Positions 36,839 through 47,424 of a stretch of DNA of 64,000 nt are shown here, in pieces. The notes under the pieces were generated by a model. That model did no database searches. It saw nothing but the letters and a program-made list of their open reading frames with translations, and was not told where the DNA came from. The translations under genes and the position numbers were made by a program. The DNA is from JAFEDN01 sp963818985 (GTDB lineage Bacteria > Pseudomonadota > Gammaproteobacteria > Coxiellales > Coxiellaceae), in contig CAWFUJ010000010.1 of the NCBI GenBank assembly GCA_963818985.1, positions 124,001 through 188,000 of the forward strand. Direction: 5' to 3'. The number at the start of each line of letters is the position of its first letter. Positions within the stretch are counted from its first letter, which is position 1.

Positions 36839-37423
36839 ATGCCTGACCTACAATTGATCACTACTGATCAAATCAGTCATGAAGTTTTGAGAAATTTAGC
36901 AAAGCAAGTAACTTTTCCATTGGATCAAAAAATTAAAAAAATAATAAATGACATGCGTGGGTTTATCGAAGCGTTACCAAGTCCGTTTGGCAAACCTGCT
37001 GGTTTGGCAGCTCCACAAGTCGGTTACCCTTATCAAATAATTTTATTTCAAATTCCGCCGGAGGCGAAAAAGATTCGTAAAGATGTTTTTGATGTGATTC
37101 CTTTGACTGTTTTAATTAATCCGAATTATTCACCCATTCGATCCGCTGGAACTTCTAAAGATTGGGAAGGATGTTATTCGGTTAACGATAAAATGGGGGA
37201 GGTGCACCGTTACTCGGCACTTGAATTTACCGGTTATACACTTGAAGGAGAAAAAATAGTAAGAAGCGCCTATGGGTTTTTAGCGCGTGTTATTCAACAT
37301 GAAATTGATCATCTAAATGGTCAGCTCTATATTGATTTAATAACTGACGATTGTCGGTTTGGTACAACAGAAGAAATGCTGCCAATCCGCAAAGCCGAAA
37401 TTGAAAAATTTAATCAGAATTAA
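36839..37423 (+). CDS. def: Peptide deformylase
   Basis: Removes the formyl group from nascent proteins. All three motifs are present: GLAAPQVG, WEGCYSV (cysteine metal ligand) and QHEIDHLNG (two His ligands and catalytic Glu). The insertion between motifs 1 and 2 (about 45 residues) and lack of neighbouring fmt suggest a secondary deformylase. AAAGGAGG precedes the ATG at 36839. The methyltransferase gene follows by four bases. Confidence 0.92.
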   Translation: MPDLQLITTDQISHEVLRNLAKQVTFPLDQKIKKIINDMRGFIEALPSPFGKPAGLAAPQVGYPYQIILFQIPPEAKKIRKDVFDVIPLTVLINPNYSPIRSAGTSKDWEGCYSVNDKMGEVHRYSALEFTGYTLEGEKIVRSAYGFLARVIQHEIDHLNGQLYIDLITDDCRFGTTEEMLPIRKAEIEKFNQN

Positions 37424-37427
37424 TCCC

Positions 37428-38138
37428 ATGATATTTACCAAATTTAGGTCCAATAAAAAAGAATTGCTCGATAATTTTTCTTTATCGGGCCCTGATTTAA
37501 AAAAGAATTTGCAAAATTTAAAATTGGCAAATAAATTTTTGGGAGGTAATATTCTGATTTCTAAATGCTTGGAGCAGCTAATAATTGAAAATCCTCAACT
37601 CACCCGCCAGCACTTGGATATTGTCGATATAGGATGCGGGGGTGGCGACATAATACGAACTCTTTCCCTATGGGCCAGAAAAAAATTTTTGCCTTGGAAA
37701 TTCATCGGTGTAGACGCAAATCCGGTTAGTATTGAATATGCGGCAGAGTTTTCTGGTCATTTTGAAGATATTCAATACCTCACGTTAAATGTATTTGACG
37801 AGGAATTCCAATGTTTAAAATTTGATATAATTTTGTTATGTACGATCTGCCATCATTTTAGCGATATTGAAATGGTCAAGCTACTTCGCCAATTAAGCCA
37901 ACAAGCTAAAGTTGGCATTATCATTAGCGATCTACACCGTCATTGGGTAAGTTTTTATGCCATTAAATTATTGACCCAAATCTTTCCTTGCTCTTATCTA
38001 GAAAAACATGATGGTCCATTATCGGTTCTTAAAGCCTTTAAGCGTAGTGAGTTAACCAATATCATGAACCAGGCAGGTATTTCCGGCTACCAAATAAAAT
38101 GGCGCTGGCCTTTCCGTTATCAAATATTGATACGTTGA
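37428..38138 (+). CDS. Class I SAM-dependent methyltransferase
   Basis: A 236-residue enzyme starting at the ATG at 37428, just after the def stop. The SAM-binding motif I is VDIGCGGGDIIRT, motif II is IGVDANPVSIEYA, and motif post-I contains NVFDEEFQCLKFDIILLCTICHH. The sequence is of the kind found with polyketide- or quinone-like tailoring enzymes, but the substrate is unknown. Tight spacing implies an operon with def. Confidence 0.82.
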   Translation: MIFTKFRSNKKELLDNFSLSGPDLKKNLQNLKLANKFLGGNILISKCLEQLIIENPQLTRQHLDIVDIGCGGGDIIRTLSLWARKKFLPWKFIGVDANPVSIEYAAEFSGHFEDIQYLTLNVFDEEFQCLKFDIILLCTICHHFSDIEMVKLLRQLSQQAKVGIIISDLHRHWVSFYAIKLLTQIFPCSYLEKHDGPLSVLKAFKRSELTNIMNQAGISGYQIKWRWPFRYQILIR

Positions 38139-38219
38139 CAATATTTGTTAATTTCGGCAAGATACTCAGGCTGTTTGGGTTATATACTACTGTGCATAAT
38201 AGAAAGATAAGGATTAAAA

Positions 38220-39698
38220 ATGAAAAGAGAAAGCAGCTTAATATTAGATCCATTGGTCATCAACACATACTCACAAGCGACAAGTCCTAATTCATGGACA
38301 AAATTTTTTCATAAATCTTCATTTCTGTTTTCTCCTTTTTACACCATGATGAGCAGCCTGATAACCTCTATATTTTCACTTATGACTATAACCAAAGAAC
38401 CGTTTTCAAGTACTATTATCCCGGTACTGGCGATGCCTTTTGTATTTGCTAATAATTATGTTGTCTATTCCCAAACCGCAGTTCTAGACTCAGGGGTTGA
38501 CATATTAACTCAAACTAATATTGTTAGTCCCTTAAACCCACCGTTGAATAAACTAAAAGGATCGGTTTTTTTCTATATTAAAGACGCTGGGATGTGGTTA
38601 GCCTCAGGATTATTCGGTATTACTTATGGTGTAGGTTTTTATTTACTTTTAGTTGATTTTCCTATGTCCATAAGGATTATCTCTGGTGTTTATTCTGGAT
38701 TATTTGCTCATCGCGCCGATCTAGCAGTCAGCCGCTTGTGGTCCCTACGTCGTCAGGTCCTCGGTGAGCCCGGCTATGAGAATACAGTGGGCCCCTTTTT
38801 AGATTTTACAGATTCACTATTGCCATTGCCTTTTGTGCCCAAATCTATTCGAAAAAAAATTGCTATCGACAAAGCAGCAGTTGACAGTTATGCAAATTAT
38901 AGAGCCATAGTTGTGATTTTATCCGCGCAATATTTATTAAAAAATATATGTGGTTTATCCACTATGACATCTTTTCTTATTGCATGGTTGTTACCATTTG
39001 GTGGTCCGGAGCACGTTTATATTTCAGGTTATATAGCAAAAATTATGAAATATGTCCTTAATCACCAGTCTAACCATGATGCTAAACATATAGAGGAAGA
39101 AAAGTCTTCTTGTTGGTTTTCGAGACCCATGTTCATAATAAACGAGTTAAATACTGTTATCACTAGCCTGTTCACTGGTAGAGTGAGTGCAGCTTTATGG
39201 GGGCTTCTAATCGATCCAAATATAATATATAAATTTGGTAAAATAGTTGCTCCAGCATTAACTGGGCCAGCAGTAACTTATCAACTGAATGAGCAAATTC
39301 CTAAACTGGTGAACTTACTGACGATCAATTATGGTAAACAAACAGAGTTTGATTATAAAATTTCTAAACCAATATTTTATCCGATGTTAGTTATATTGTC
39401 TTTAGGATTGTTATATATTGGATTTATTCAGGTAAAAGCTGGGGACTCAAGGTTGTTAGATGGCGAGAAGATAGGTTTTCCAGAAGAAATCTTCGACGAA
39501 TACGATATGGATTTTAACGAGCCGACTAATCCGCCGCTAGCTGAAATGAAATACTGTGGACAAGTTTCAAGCCGCGCTGTGGGTTTGTGCCATGTATTTA
39601 CTCAGAAATTAAGGTCAATTGCTGGGTTTTTTGGTCACCAACAACCTGAAGTCACTAAGGTGGATGTCGAAATTTCTAAATATAATTATCTACCTTAA
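38220..39698 (+). CDS. Multi-pass membrane protein, unknown (492 aa)
   Basis: No known family recognised. Hydrophobic segments near residues 37-58, 68-84, 120-165, 222-265, 305-325 and 383-404 give about six to eight membrane helices. Residues 425-492 form a soluble acidic tail (IFDEYDMDFNEPTNPP) with CGQVSSRAVGLCHVF. No N-terminal signal peptide. AAGGATT lies nine bases before the ATG. It could be an inner-membrane protein or a host-membrane-inserted one; the sequence does not decide. Confidence 0.66.
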   Translation: MKRESSLILDPLVINTYSQATSPNSWTKFFHKSSFLFSPFYTMMSSLITSIFSLMTITKEPFSSTIIPVLAMPFVFANNYVVYSQTAVLDSGVDILTQTNIVSPLNPPLNKLKGSVFFYIKDAGMWLASGLFGITYGVGFYLLLVDFPMSIRIISGVYSGLFAHRADLAVSRLWSLRRQVLGEPGYENTVGPFLDFTDSLLPLPFVPKSIRKKIAIDKAAVDSYANYRAIVVILSAQYLLKNICGLSTMTSFLIAWLLPFGGPEHVYISGYIAKIMKYVLNHQSNHDAKHIEEEKSSCWFSRPMFIINELNTVITSLFTGRVSAALWGLLIDPNIIYKFGKIVAPALTGPAVTYQLNEQIPKLVNLLTINYGKQTEFDYKISKPIFYPMLVILSLGLLYIGFIQVKAGDSRLLDGEKIGFPEEIFDEYDMDFNEPTNPPLAEMKYCGQVSSRAVGLCHVFTQKLRSIAGFFGHQQPEVTKVDVEISKYNYLP

Positions 39699-39921
39699 AT
39701 TTAGATTGCACTGTAAGCCTTCCCCCGATATATTTTTAATAGTCATTCCTTAGCTGAGGCTTAAGGTTGACAATGAGCGTCCAAACCTTTTCTTTCAAGT
39801 CATTATTTTAAATGTATCTTTCTCGTATATAAAATGTTTCAATGAACGGATTTTTTAATTTTTTTTTAATATAGCTTCATTATGATAGGTATTCATATAC
39901 ATATCTAAGGGCGGGTTAAAA

Positions 39922-41451
39922 ATGAAAAAAATAAAAGAATTTCCAAAAGTTATAAAGGTAAAGGTAAAAAATAATGAAGGTCAAGAAGTTACCCTTAATT
40001 TAGAAAAAGAAGAAGAGCAAAAAGAATTATCTGGTTTGTCTCAAAAAGTATGTTATAAAAATGTAGAAACTGGGGCTGTCTATTTCGTTAAATCGCAAAA
40101 ACCTAGAAAAATAGCAGATATTTTTGGCGCGGATTCACCTGTGACGCGGGCAATTAATCAAAATATTTCAATTGGTCGTAAAGCTAATTTCATTTTTGAT
40201 GAATATACCGGTCAGTTCTTTAAAAAATCTTTAAAGGATTCTCAGGATGTGGAAATGGATGAGAAGGAAATATTAAAAAGTTTAGAAGCTTTGGAAGAAA
40301 ATGATGACAAGTCGTTATTTTTGAATAATCAAAAAGTAATTCAAGCAGCTGCAAAGCATGTTCATGAAGTTTTAATTGAAAGGGCGTTTCTCGAAGCTTT
40401 ATCACCACAAATTGTTAAAGCTATGATGGGTGAGTCTTTCTGTGTACCTGAAAATATTTTTTATATCACTAAAGATGGGGAACCTTTAAATCTATCGCAA
40501 TCATTGTTCAAATCACCTCAAGAATTAGAAGAATCAAAAGATATCGATAAAATTATTAATTTTGTCGAACCACTTTCTAAAAAATCCGTAGTGGGTGGAA
40601 AGAAGAAGCCCGATGATTGGGAAGGCCATAAAGCTCCTTCCATTGAAGATTTAGAACTTTCGCCTGATGATGGATATATTTTAGGTCAATTATATTTTGT
40701 GGCTTTGTTAATAGGTCATTGGGATCTATTTAATAATATTGATTTATCCAATTCAGGCTATGTTGAATATGCAAGTGGTAAAAAGTTGGCAGCGATCGTA
40801 GATCACGGCAATGATTTCTTTACTGGTTTTAGTGGGTTGACTAAAGAGGAAAGTTTTAGCCTAAATCCTGATAATCAGTCTGATTTTAAAGGTTTTAAGA
40901 CCGAGAATAATTTAAAGAAGCAAATTACAGGTTTTCAATTTACTGAAATTTTTGATACTTTTGTTTCTCAATTAGATCTCCCCAGATCTTTAATCGGCGA
41001 TCTATTTAATCTGACTGAAACCACGCTAAATCCAGCTCGTCGTAAATTTCGCCAAGCCCAATTAAGCGGTTTTAAATATGCATGTGATGCTGCTTGTCAG
41101 CTAGCTGGAGAGGATTTAATCAAAATAAACAATGCCATTCCACAAACGATAACAAAAATGTTTGATCAATATATGTCAGCTGATGATGCTAAATTAGTTA
41201 AGGGCATCATTAATAAAGAAATATATCATTTATCTAGTCCTAAAACTGAAGACGCTTATACCTTAGCAAACATTATGCGCGGTCGTTTGGAGTCTTTGAT
41301 AGAAATTCAGCAACAAATGAAACAAAATAGTGTCTCTGAAATATCTGGTCAGCGATTTAGGTTTATGTTGGATTCGCAATACAGACCTCTACCAGCGAAA
41401 GAGAGCAAGTCCAGAAGCGCGATCAAGACACGATATTTCAATATTGATTGA
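39922..41451 (+). CDS. Kinase-like-fold candidate, effector-like (509 aa)
   Basis: No named family is certain. The layout resembles a divergent kinase of the PI3/4K-HipA type. YFVK with K57 is a possible beta-3 lysine. A helix with conserved glutamates follows (ERAFLEAL, about 151-158), then VPENIFYITKDG. GHWDLFNN carries D268 and N272 like a catalytic loop, and AIVDHGND carries D294 like the DFG metal ligand. The region 295-310 has no typical activation segment. The chain is soluble with no signal peptide and ends basic (SRSAIKTRYFNID). These residues are seen directly; kinase activity and host targeting are inference. Confidence 0.7.
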   Translation: MKKIKEFPKVIKVKVKNNEGQEVTLNLEKEEEQKELSGLSQKVCYKNVETGAVYFVKSQKPRKIADIFGADSPVTRAINQNISIGRKANFIFDEYTGQFFKKSLKDSQDVEMDEKEILKSLEALEENDDKSLFLNNQKVIQAAAKHVHEVLIERAFLEALSPQIVKAMMGESFCVPENIFYITKDGEPLNLSQSLFKSPQELEESKDIDKIINFVEPLSKKSVVGGKKKPDDWEGHKAPSIEDLELSPDDGYILGQLYFVALLIGHWDLFNNIDLSNSGYVEYASGKKLAAIVDHGNDFFTGFSGLTKEESFSLNPDNQSDFKGFKTENNLKKQITGFQFTEIFDTFVSQLDLPRSLIGDLFNLTETTLNPARRKFRQAQLSGFKYACDAACQLAGEDLIKINNAIPQTITKMFDQYMSADDAKLVKGIINKEIYHLSSPKTEDAYTLANIMRGRLESLIEIQQQMKQNSVSEISGQRFRFMLDSQYRPLPAKESKSRSAIKTRYFNID

Positions 41452-41577
41452 ACTTGCTCGTTGCCAGTAATTCTCGCTGTCCAACGAGAATTGCTGATTT
41501 GCTGCTATTCAGATCGGCTATAAACTGTTACCATGTGTCGTTATAGAAGAGGGTGATAGCTCACCCCTATTGCATCC

Positions 41578-41654
41578 GTCATCCCGCGACTTGATCGCGG
41601 GATCCAGAGAACTGCACGAGATTCCTGGATACCGCGGTCAAGCCGCGGTATGAC
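41578..41654. repeat. Double palindrome, GTCATCCCGCG...CGCGGGATCCAG type
   Basis: Two hairpins (ATCCCGCGA/TCGCGGGAT at 41581-41603; ATACCGCGG/CCGCGGTAT at 41629-41651) are themselves inverted copies of each other (25 of 30 positions), with GTCAT at the outer and CCAG at the inner ends. The half-size relative is at 26155. Similar palindromes are common in Rickettsiales, from memory. Confidence 0.8.
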
Positions 41655-41674
41655 GTACAGGGAAGGTCAAGATC

Positions 41675-43166
41675 ATGGAAAGATTACCTAGAAATGATTT
41701 TTTTTTTAAGTTGAGAAAGTTCAAATTTCTTATACGCCGAATTCTTGCTGCTTTTATTATTGGTCTGTTTTTCATGGGTGTGACTGGCTGTGTGAATTAT
41801 ATTGGAATTCATGCGCATTCTAAACCAGAAACCAATGATACCTTAGCTGTTCCTCATCGTTATCCATTACCTCCAGAACCCTCTGTTTGTAAAACAGATA
41901 ATTGGTGGCAGCAATTTAACGATCCCCAATTAAACACTCTGATGGCTGTGGCGTTAGCAGATTCTCCGACCATACAAATCGCGGCTAGCCGCTTAGATCG
42001 TGCGAAACATCTTGCAGAGGCAGCGGGAGCTTCATTATGGCCTTCGGTCAATTTAAGTGGCTACGTTCGCCGTGAACATTTCACCAAAAATGGTATAATC
42101 CCGCCGCCTTTTGGTGGAACTACCCAAAACTTAGGAGAATTAGCATTAAATTTTCAATATGAACTAGATTTTTGGGGTAAAAACCGCCAAACCATTGCTG
42201 CCCGAGTCAGCGCAGCCCAAGCAGCGGCTGCAGATTTGGCTCAAGCGCAACTCATGATCTCCACAGCCGTAGCGACCAGCTACTTTCAATTACAAAGTAA
42301 TATAGCATTGGTGAAACTTGCCAAAAAAATTCTGGCTCAGCGCCAAGGTTTATTAAAATTGAGCGAGGACCTTGCCGAACATGCAATAAGCTCGGCGATT
42401 CCTGTCAGTAGTGCACAAATTCAAGTGCAAATCTTTGCATTGCTGTTAGCACAGGTAGAGAAGGAAGTGATGGTTAATCGTCATCAATTGGCGATATTAA
42501 TAGGAAAAAATCCTTTTACCACCCAAATTTCTATAAAAAAATTTCAGTATAACCTCAAAATTATTATCCTTACCTCCGATTATTCCGGCACATTTATTAG
42601 GTCGTCGACCCGATATTGCTGCTTCATGTTGGCGAGTTCAAGCGGCGGCACATCAAGTGGATGCGGTAAAAGCCCGTTTTTTTCCTGATATTAATTTAAT
42701 GGCTTTATTGAGTTATCAAAGCATTGGCTTACAAAATCTTTTTAAAGCTTCGAGCAGGGACGATGCTATTCAGGTGGCCTTCAATTTACCTATTTTTGAT
42801 GGAGGATATTTTCGCGCTACTTTAAAAGCCCGCTATTCGGAATATGATCTGGCGGTAGGACAATATAATCGAACCATACTGACAGCTCTACAACAAGTAG
42901 CTGATCAGTTGGCAGCCATACATACTTTAAAAATTCAATTAAAAGAACAAACGGCTGCTTTGACCTTTGCGCAAAGTAATTACCATCGCAACTATTTACT
43001 TTATAAACAGGGTATCAATGATTATACTCAGGTGCTTTTAGCCCAGGCTTCGTGGTTATATCAGCAGGTGTTTTTATTGGAATTAGAAAATTTGCATATC
43101 CGCGCCACTATCGCCATGATCAAAGCGTTAGGTGGTGATTATCATACTCCGGTAGCAACTTTATGA
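41675..43166 (+). pseudogene. Outer-membrane efflux protein (NodT/TolC type), frameshifted
   Basis: Frame 1 from the ATG at 41675 gives a lipoprotein-like N-terminus (MGVTGCVN) and the first OEP repeat with DNWWQQFNDPQLN and YELDFWGKN. Near 42555 the reading must shift to continue as LPPIIPAHLLGRRPDIAAS, the family hallmark, which runs in the other frame to 43166. Both halves are otherwise well preserved, so a single-base change has split it. Its stop overlaps the next gene start (ATGA). Confidence 0.85.
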
Positions 43167-44213
43167 GCGAAGAGATCAAGAATAATCATACAATCTCTCC
43201 TAAGCGTAAAAGAATGCTCATTGGGTTAATTGCGGTTTTTTTGTTGATTGGAATACTATATCTAATTTATTGGATTTTCTGGGGTCATTTTAAGGAAAGC
43301 ACGGAAGATGCCTATGTTTCAGGTAATTTGGTGCAACTAATGCCCCAGATTTCTGGTACGGTAACAATTGTTTATACCGATGACACCAAATTTGTTACCG
43401 AGGGCCAACGATTAGTGGAAGTTGATCATGCCGACTTGTTGATTGCTTTACAAAGGTCAAGTGCTAATCTAGCACAAACTGTTCGTCAAGTTCGAGGTTA
43501 TTATGAAAATGTTCGGCAAAATCAAGCCACATTGGTCCTTCGTAAAGCAGATTTAGATCAAGCGCAAAGAGATTTAAAACGGCGCATCGGTTTAGACACT
43601 CAGGGGGCCGTTTCAAGCGAAGAAATACATCATTACACCAGACTCGTCAATCTGCCCAAGCTCAATACGATTATAGTTTGCATCAATTAAATGCGGCTTT
43701 GGCGTTGGTTGAGAATTCGCAATTTTATCATCATCCGCTAGTTGAACAAGCAAAAGTGAATTTAAAAACGCTTATTTAAATTGGATGCGAACAACTATTT
43801 ATGCTCCGGTTACAGGTTATATTGCCAAACGTAGTGTTCAAGTGGGGCAACAAATTAATCCACGGCAGCCTTTACTGGCGATTGTTCCCTTAGATCAAAT
43901 TTGGGTGGATGCCAATTATAAAGAAAATCAATTGTATCGGCTGCGCATGGGCCAAGCTGTCACTTTAGCGCTGATGCCAATGATTTTACTATATCATGGT
44001 CATATTGATGGGTTTAGTCCAGGTACTGGGAGTGCTTTTGCATTATTACCACCACAAAATGCACTGGTAACTGGATTAAGATCGTGCAGCGTTTGCCAGT
44101 TCGATTGCTTTAGAAGCGAAGAATTACGCAAGCATCCTTTGCAAATTGGGTTATCAATTACTGTTGTGACTTATACTCGTGGTTTAAAGGAAAAATTTTA
44201 TCAAACACGATAG
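43163..44213 (+). pseudogene. EmrA/HlyD-type membrane-fusion protein, frameshifted
   Basis: Periplasmic adaptor of a tripartite MFS pump. The first frame encodes a membrane helix (residues 19-39), STEDAYVSGN and the lipoyl half-motif, then shifts near 43640 (a second frame reads AQYDYSLHQLNAALALVE). It shifts again near 43770 into TTIYAPVTGYIAKRSVQVGQ, the second lipoyl half. Beyond 44070 homology becomes patchy. At least three shifts are needed, so it is dead. Confidence 0.85.
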
Positions 44214-44345
44214 ACAATAGACCAATCTATTCCACCGGTATTTATCAATTACCAACTACGCTCATGCTAATCAGGAAATTGATAAGATTTGACGATGCCA
44301 ATGCACCCAATATGCTTTTCCGGAATCATCTATCGGAGAAAGGTA

Positions 44346-45877
44346 ATGGCTAAACCAATTCACCGGGCCAACTTTGCTATGGCTGACCATCTCATTATCG
44401 TTCGGTATTTTTATGAATGTGTTAGATACCTCGATTGCAAATGTTTCTATTCCATATATTGCCGGGGATCTTGGAGTCAGTCCTGATCAAGGCACTTGGG
44501 TCATTACTTCATTTACGGTTATAGGGCTATTGTTTTGCCATTAACGGGTTGGTTAGCAAGACGTTTTGGTGAAGTGCGTTTGTTTGTTGGTTCACTTTTT
44601 TATTTACAGTTGTTTCTGTTCTTTGTGGTTTTTCTGTGAATTTACCGATGTTGATTTTTTTTCGCGTAATTCAAGGAGCAGTGGCGGGCCCTATGATTCC
44701 GTTATCGCAAAGCTTTTATTGTCTGCTTATCCTGAAAGTAAAAAAGGATTTGCCACTTCATTATGGGCGATGACTGCTGTGGTTGCGCCGGTTTTTGGTC
44801 CTATTTTAGGTGGTTGGATTACTTATAATTATAGTTGGCCATGGATTTTTTATATTAATTTACCGTGGGATTTTTTCATGTGTGGTGACTGGCATATTTT
44901 AGCAGGCCGAGAAACGCACTATCTAAACAACCGATTGATATCGTGGGTTTAATATTATTAATTTTCGGTGTAGGATGTTTGCAAATTTTATTAGATAAAG
45001 GCAATGATTTAGATTGGTTTAATTCGCATGTGATTATTAGCCTTAGATGATTGTCTCTGTTGTTTGCATTAGTTTTTTTATTGTTTGGGAGTTAACTGAA
45101 AAGAACCAATCGTTGATTTATCATTATTTAAAAGTCGTAATTTTACGGTTGGCGACTTGGCATTAAGTTTAGGATATTTAGATATTTTTGCTAATATTGT
45201 TATTTTTCCATTATGGTTGCAAACTCAAAGAATTATACCGCTACTTGGGCGGGATTAGCTACTGCGCCGATTGGGGTGTTATCAATTATATTAACACCTT
45301 TTGTCGGTTATTATTTAAATAAAATAGATCCACGAATATTTATTAGTCTCGGTTTTGTGGTGTTTGCAGGAGTCTTTTTTTGGTGTGCTTTGACTTATAC
45401 GACGTGACATTAGTTTTGCAAAATTAATTATTGCCTCGTTTTTTTCAAGGCATAGGTATTGCTTGTTTTTTTACTCCGCTTATTATTATTGTTATTTCCG
45501 GCTTGCCGCCGGAGCGCATTGCTAGCGCATTTGGAACTGCGAATTTTTTAAGAATTTTAGGCGGGAGTTTTGGAACTTCTATCAGTGTGACCCTGTGGAG
45601 TCGCCGTGCGGAGTTTCACCATAGCCGTTTAGTAGAGGATATTAATCAGTTTAATCCGATCAGCGTTCACGCTATTCACCAATTACATGATTTTGGTTTG
45701 GATCATCTCCATGTTTTCGGTCAAATCGATCTAACAGTTTATAAACAAGCGTTCATGTTGGCAACTAACGATATATTCTTAGTTTCTGGCGTTTTATTTT
45801 TAGTTTTATTAATTATTTTGTGGTTGACCCGCCCGCCATTCCTAACTAAAAAAGGCCCTGTTCCCTCAGGAGATTGA
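44346..45877 (+). pseudogene. EmrB/DHA2-type MFS drug pump, many frameshifts
   Basis: Recognisable pieces lie in order but in different frames: NVLDTSIANVSIPYIAGDLG, PLTGWLARRFGEVRLFVG, FRVIQGAVAGPMIPLSQS, ATSLWAMTAVVAPVFGPILG, ATWAGLATAPIGV and PRFFQGIGIACFF, ending at 45877. At least six disruptions separate them. With the two preceding genes this was an emrAB-tolC-like operon. An intact pump of the same family is at 54849-56351. Confidence 0.88.
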
Positions 45878-47193
45878 CCTAGAATGGGCCGTGATAATTT
45901 TTGCCAAAAAATAGCCAATTATAATCAAGATGGCATCGCCTATTAATACCATCCATGAATAGCCCCGATAAGTGACCAATTTTAATTGGCTGGGGGCGAA
46001 AACTCCCACCGAGAAACCAATCAAGCATGACAAGATCCCTAAAATACAAAGAATTTTTCCCAGAAGTGATTTAGCAATTAATTTCAATCCGGCCGAAAAT
46101 ACGAAAATCCACATCAGCGCAGTAAATTGACTGGTGACGGCAATCATAATCCAAAAAGCAGTTTTAATGGTGGGTAAGATGAGAAAGCTGGCAATTAACA
46201 GGGAAGTAATAATTCCTTGTAACCATAAAATACCAACTGGCATATGATAACGATTAAGACGGCTTATGCGGTTCTTAATTCCGGCCTCTGCTAAAGCTGC
46301 TTGCACACCGCGAGCTGGTCCAATAACCCAAGCACTGAAACTCGCCAACATAGCGATTAAAACAAATGCACTAATAATCATACCTACATTCGGTAAATGA
46401 AAATGCTGGAAAAATATTTGCACCATTTGCTGCACACCTGCCACCACGTTTAAAGTATTGGTGGGATTAGCAGCGCCATTATGCCACTGGCGCCGAGCAT
46501 GATGACAATAATAATAACTGCTGCGATAGGTAAAGCCACCTTAAATTCATGCCTTGGGTTTTCTACATCAGTGGTATGAAAACCGGTGATTTGCATGCCT
46601 GAATATGCACCGATAAAACTAACAAGGATCGCGACTTCAGCAATGGAGAAAGAGAAAGTATGTTGCATATGATAAGATTGATGAGGAGTCGTCAGCATCC
46701 AAACTATACCCAAAACAATAATTAATCCTGCGATGAAAACTGTGCCGGCGCTGCCGATAACATTTAGCCAACTTGAAATTTTTAATGGCCATTGGTTATA
46801 CCAAAGCGCAACCCATAAAATGGCCAACATATAGAGAGTATAAATCCAGGGTGCAGGTGGGGTAGGGTTAATTAACAGAAAAAACATGCCCACAATAGCA
46901 GCAAGTGTTGCTGGAAATTCTACTATGTTGTTTATCCATTCCAACCAAATCGCCATAATTCCCCAGCGAGGGCCAAAAGCAACACAAACCCACTCATATA
47001 CACCACCACGTTTTAGAATATGCGATCCTAATTTGGCACACACATAGGTGCTGGGAATTAAAAAACATAATGCTGCCAGCAGTGCCAAAGTTAATGTGGT
47101 CACTCCGCCGCTAGCCATCAGCGCAAGACCGCGAAGATTGACAATTGCAGAGATGGTGATTGCGATCAGTGTAAAATTGGTAAGTTTTCGCAT
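45866..47193 (-). pseudogene. APC-family amino-acid permease (GadC-like), one frameshift
   Basis: The N-terminal 247 residues (MRKLTNFTLIAITISAIVNL, about six or seven helices, start 47193) stop at 46450. The C-terminal half continues in another frame with NTLNVVAGVQQM and WVIGPARGVQAALAEAG to 45866. One base change in the CCCACCAATAC stretch near 46457 restores continuity. It ends 12 bases inside the facing pump pseudogene. The original substrate was probably a charged or polar amino acid, by similarity to GadC-type antiporters. Confidence 0.85.
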
Positions 47194-47285
47194 TTGCTTC
47201 CTTGCATCGATATTTAATTTATATCGATATTGACAAAAGTAATATAAAGTATAGAAGATAATTTTGGTAAAGAAAACCGGTATAT

Positions 47286-47393
47286 TCCCCTCTCCCTCTG
47301 GGAGAGGCCTAGGGTGAGGGGATATTTATAAAGATATGGCAGGAAAACTCGAGAAATCCCCTCACCCTAGGCCTCTCTCGGAGGGAGAGGGGA
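47286..47393. repeat. Composite element with two inverted REP palindromes (second copy)
   Basis: Left CCCTCTCCCTCTGGGAGAGG plus GGTGAGGGGATAT, right CCCCTCACC plus CTCTCGGAGGGAGAGG, inverted around about 35 bases. Outline and spacer words (TAAAGA, TGGCA, GAAA) match the copy at 6899-7019. Confidence 0.8.
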
Positions 47394-47424
47394 GGTAAAT
47401 GTCGGATAAAAAATGGAGAAAAAA

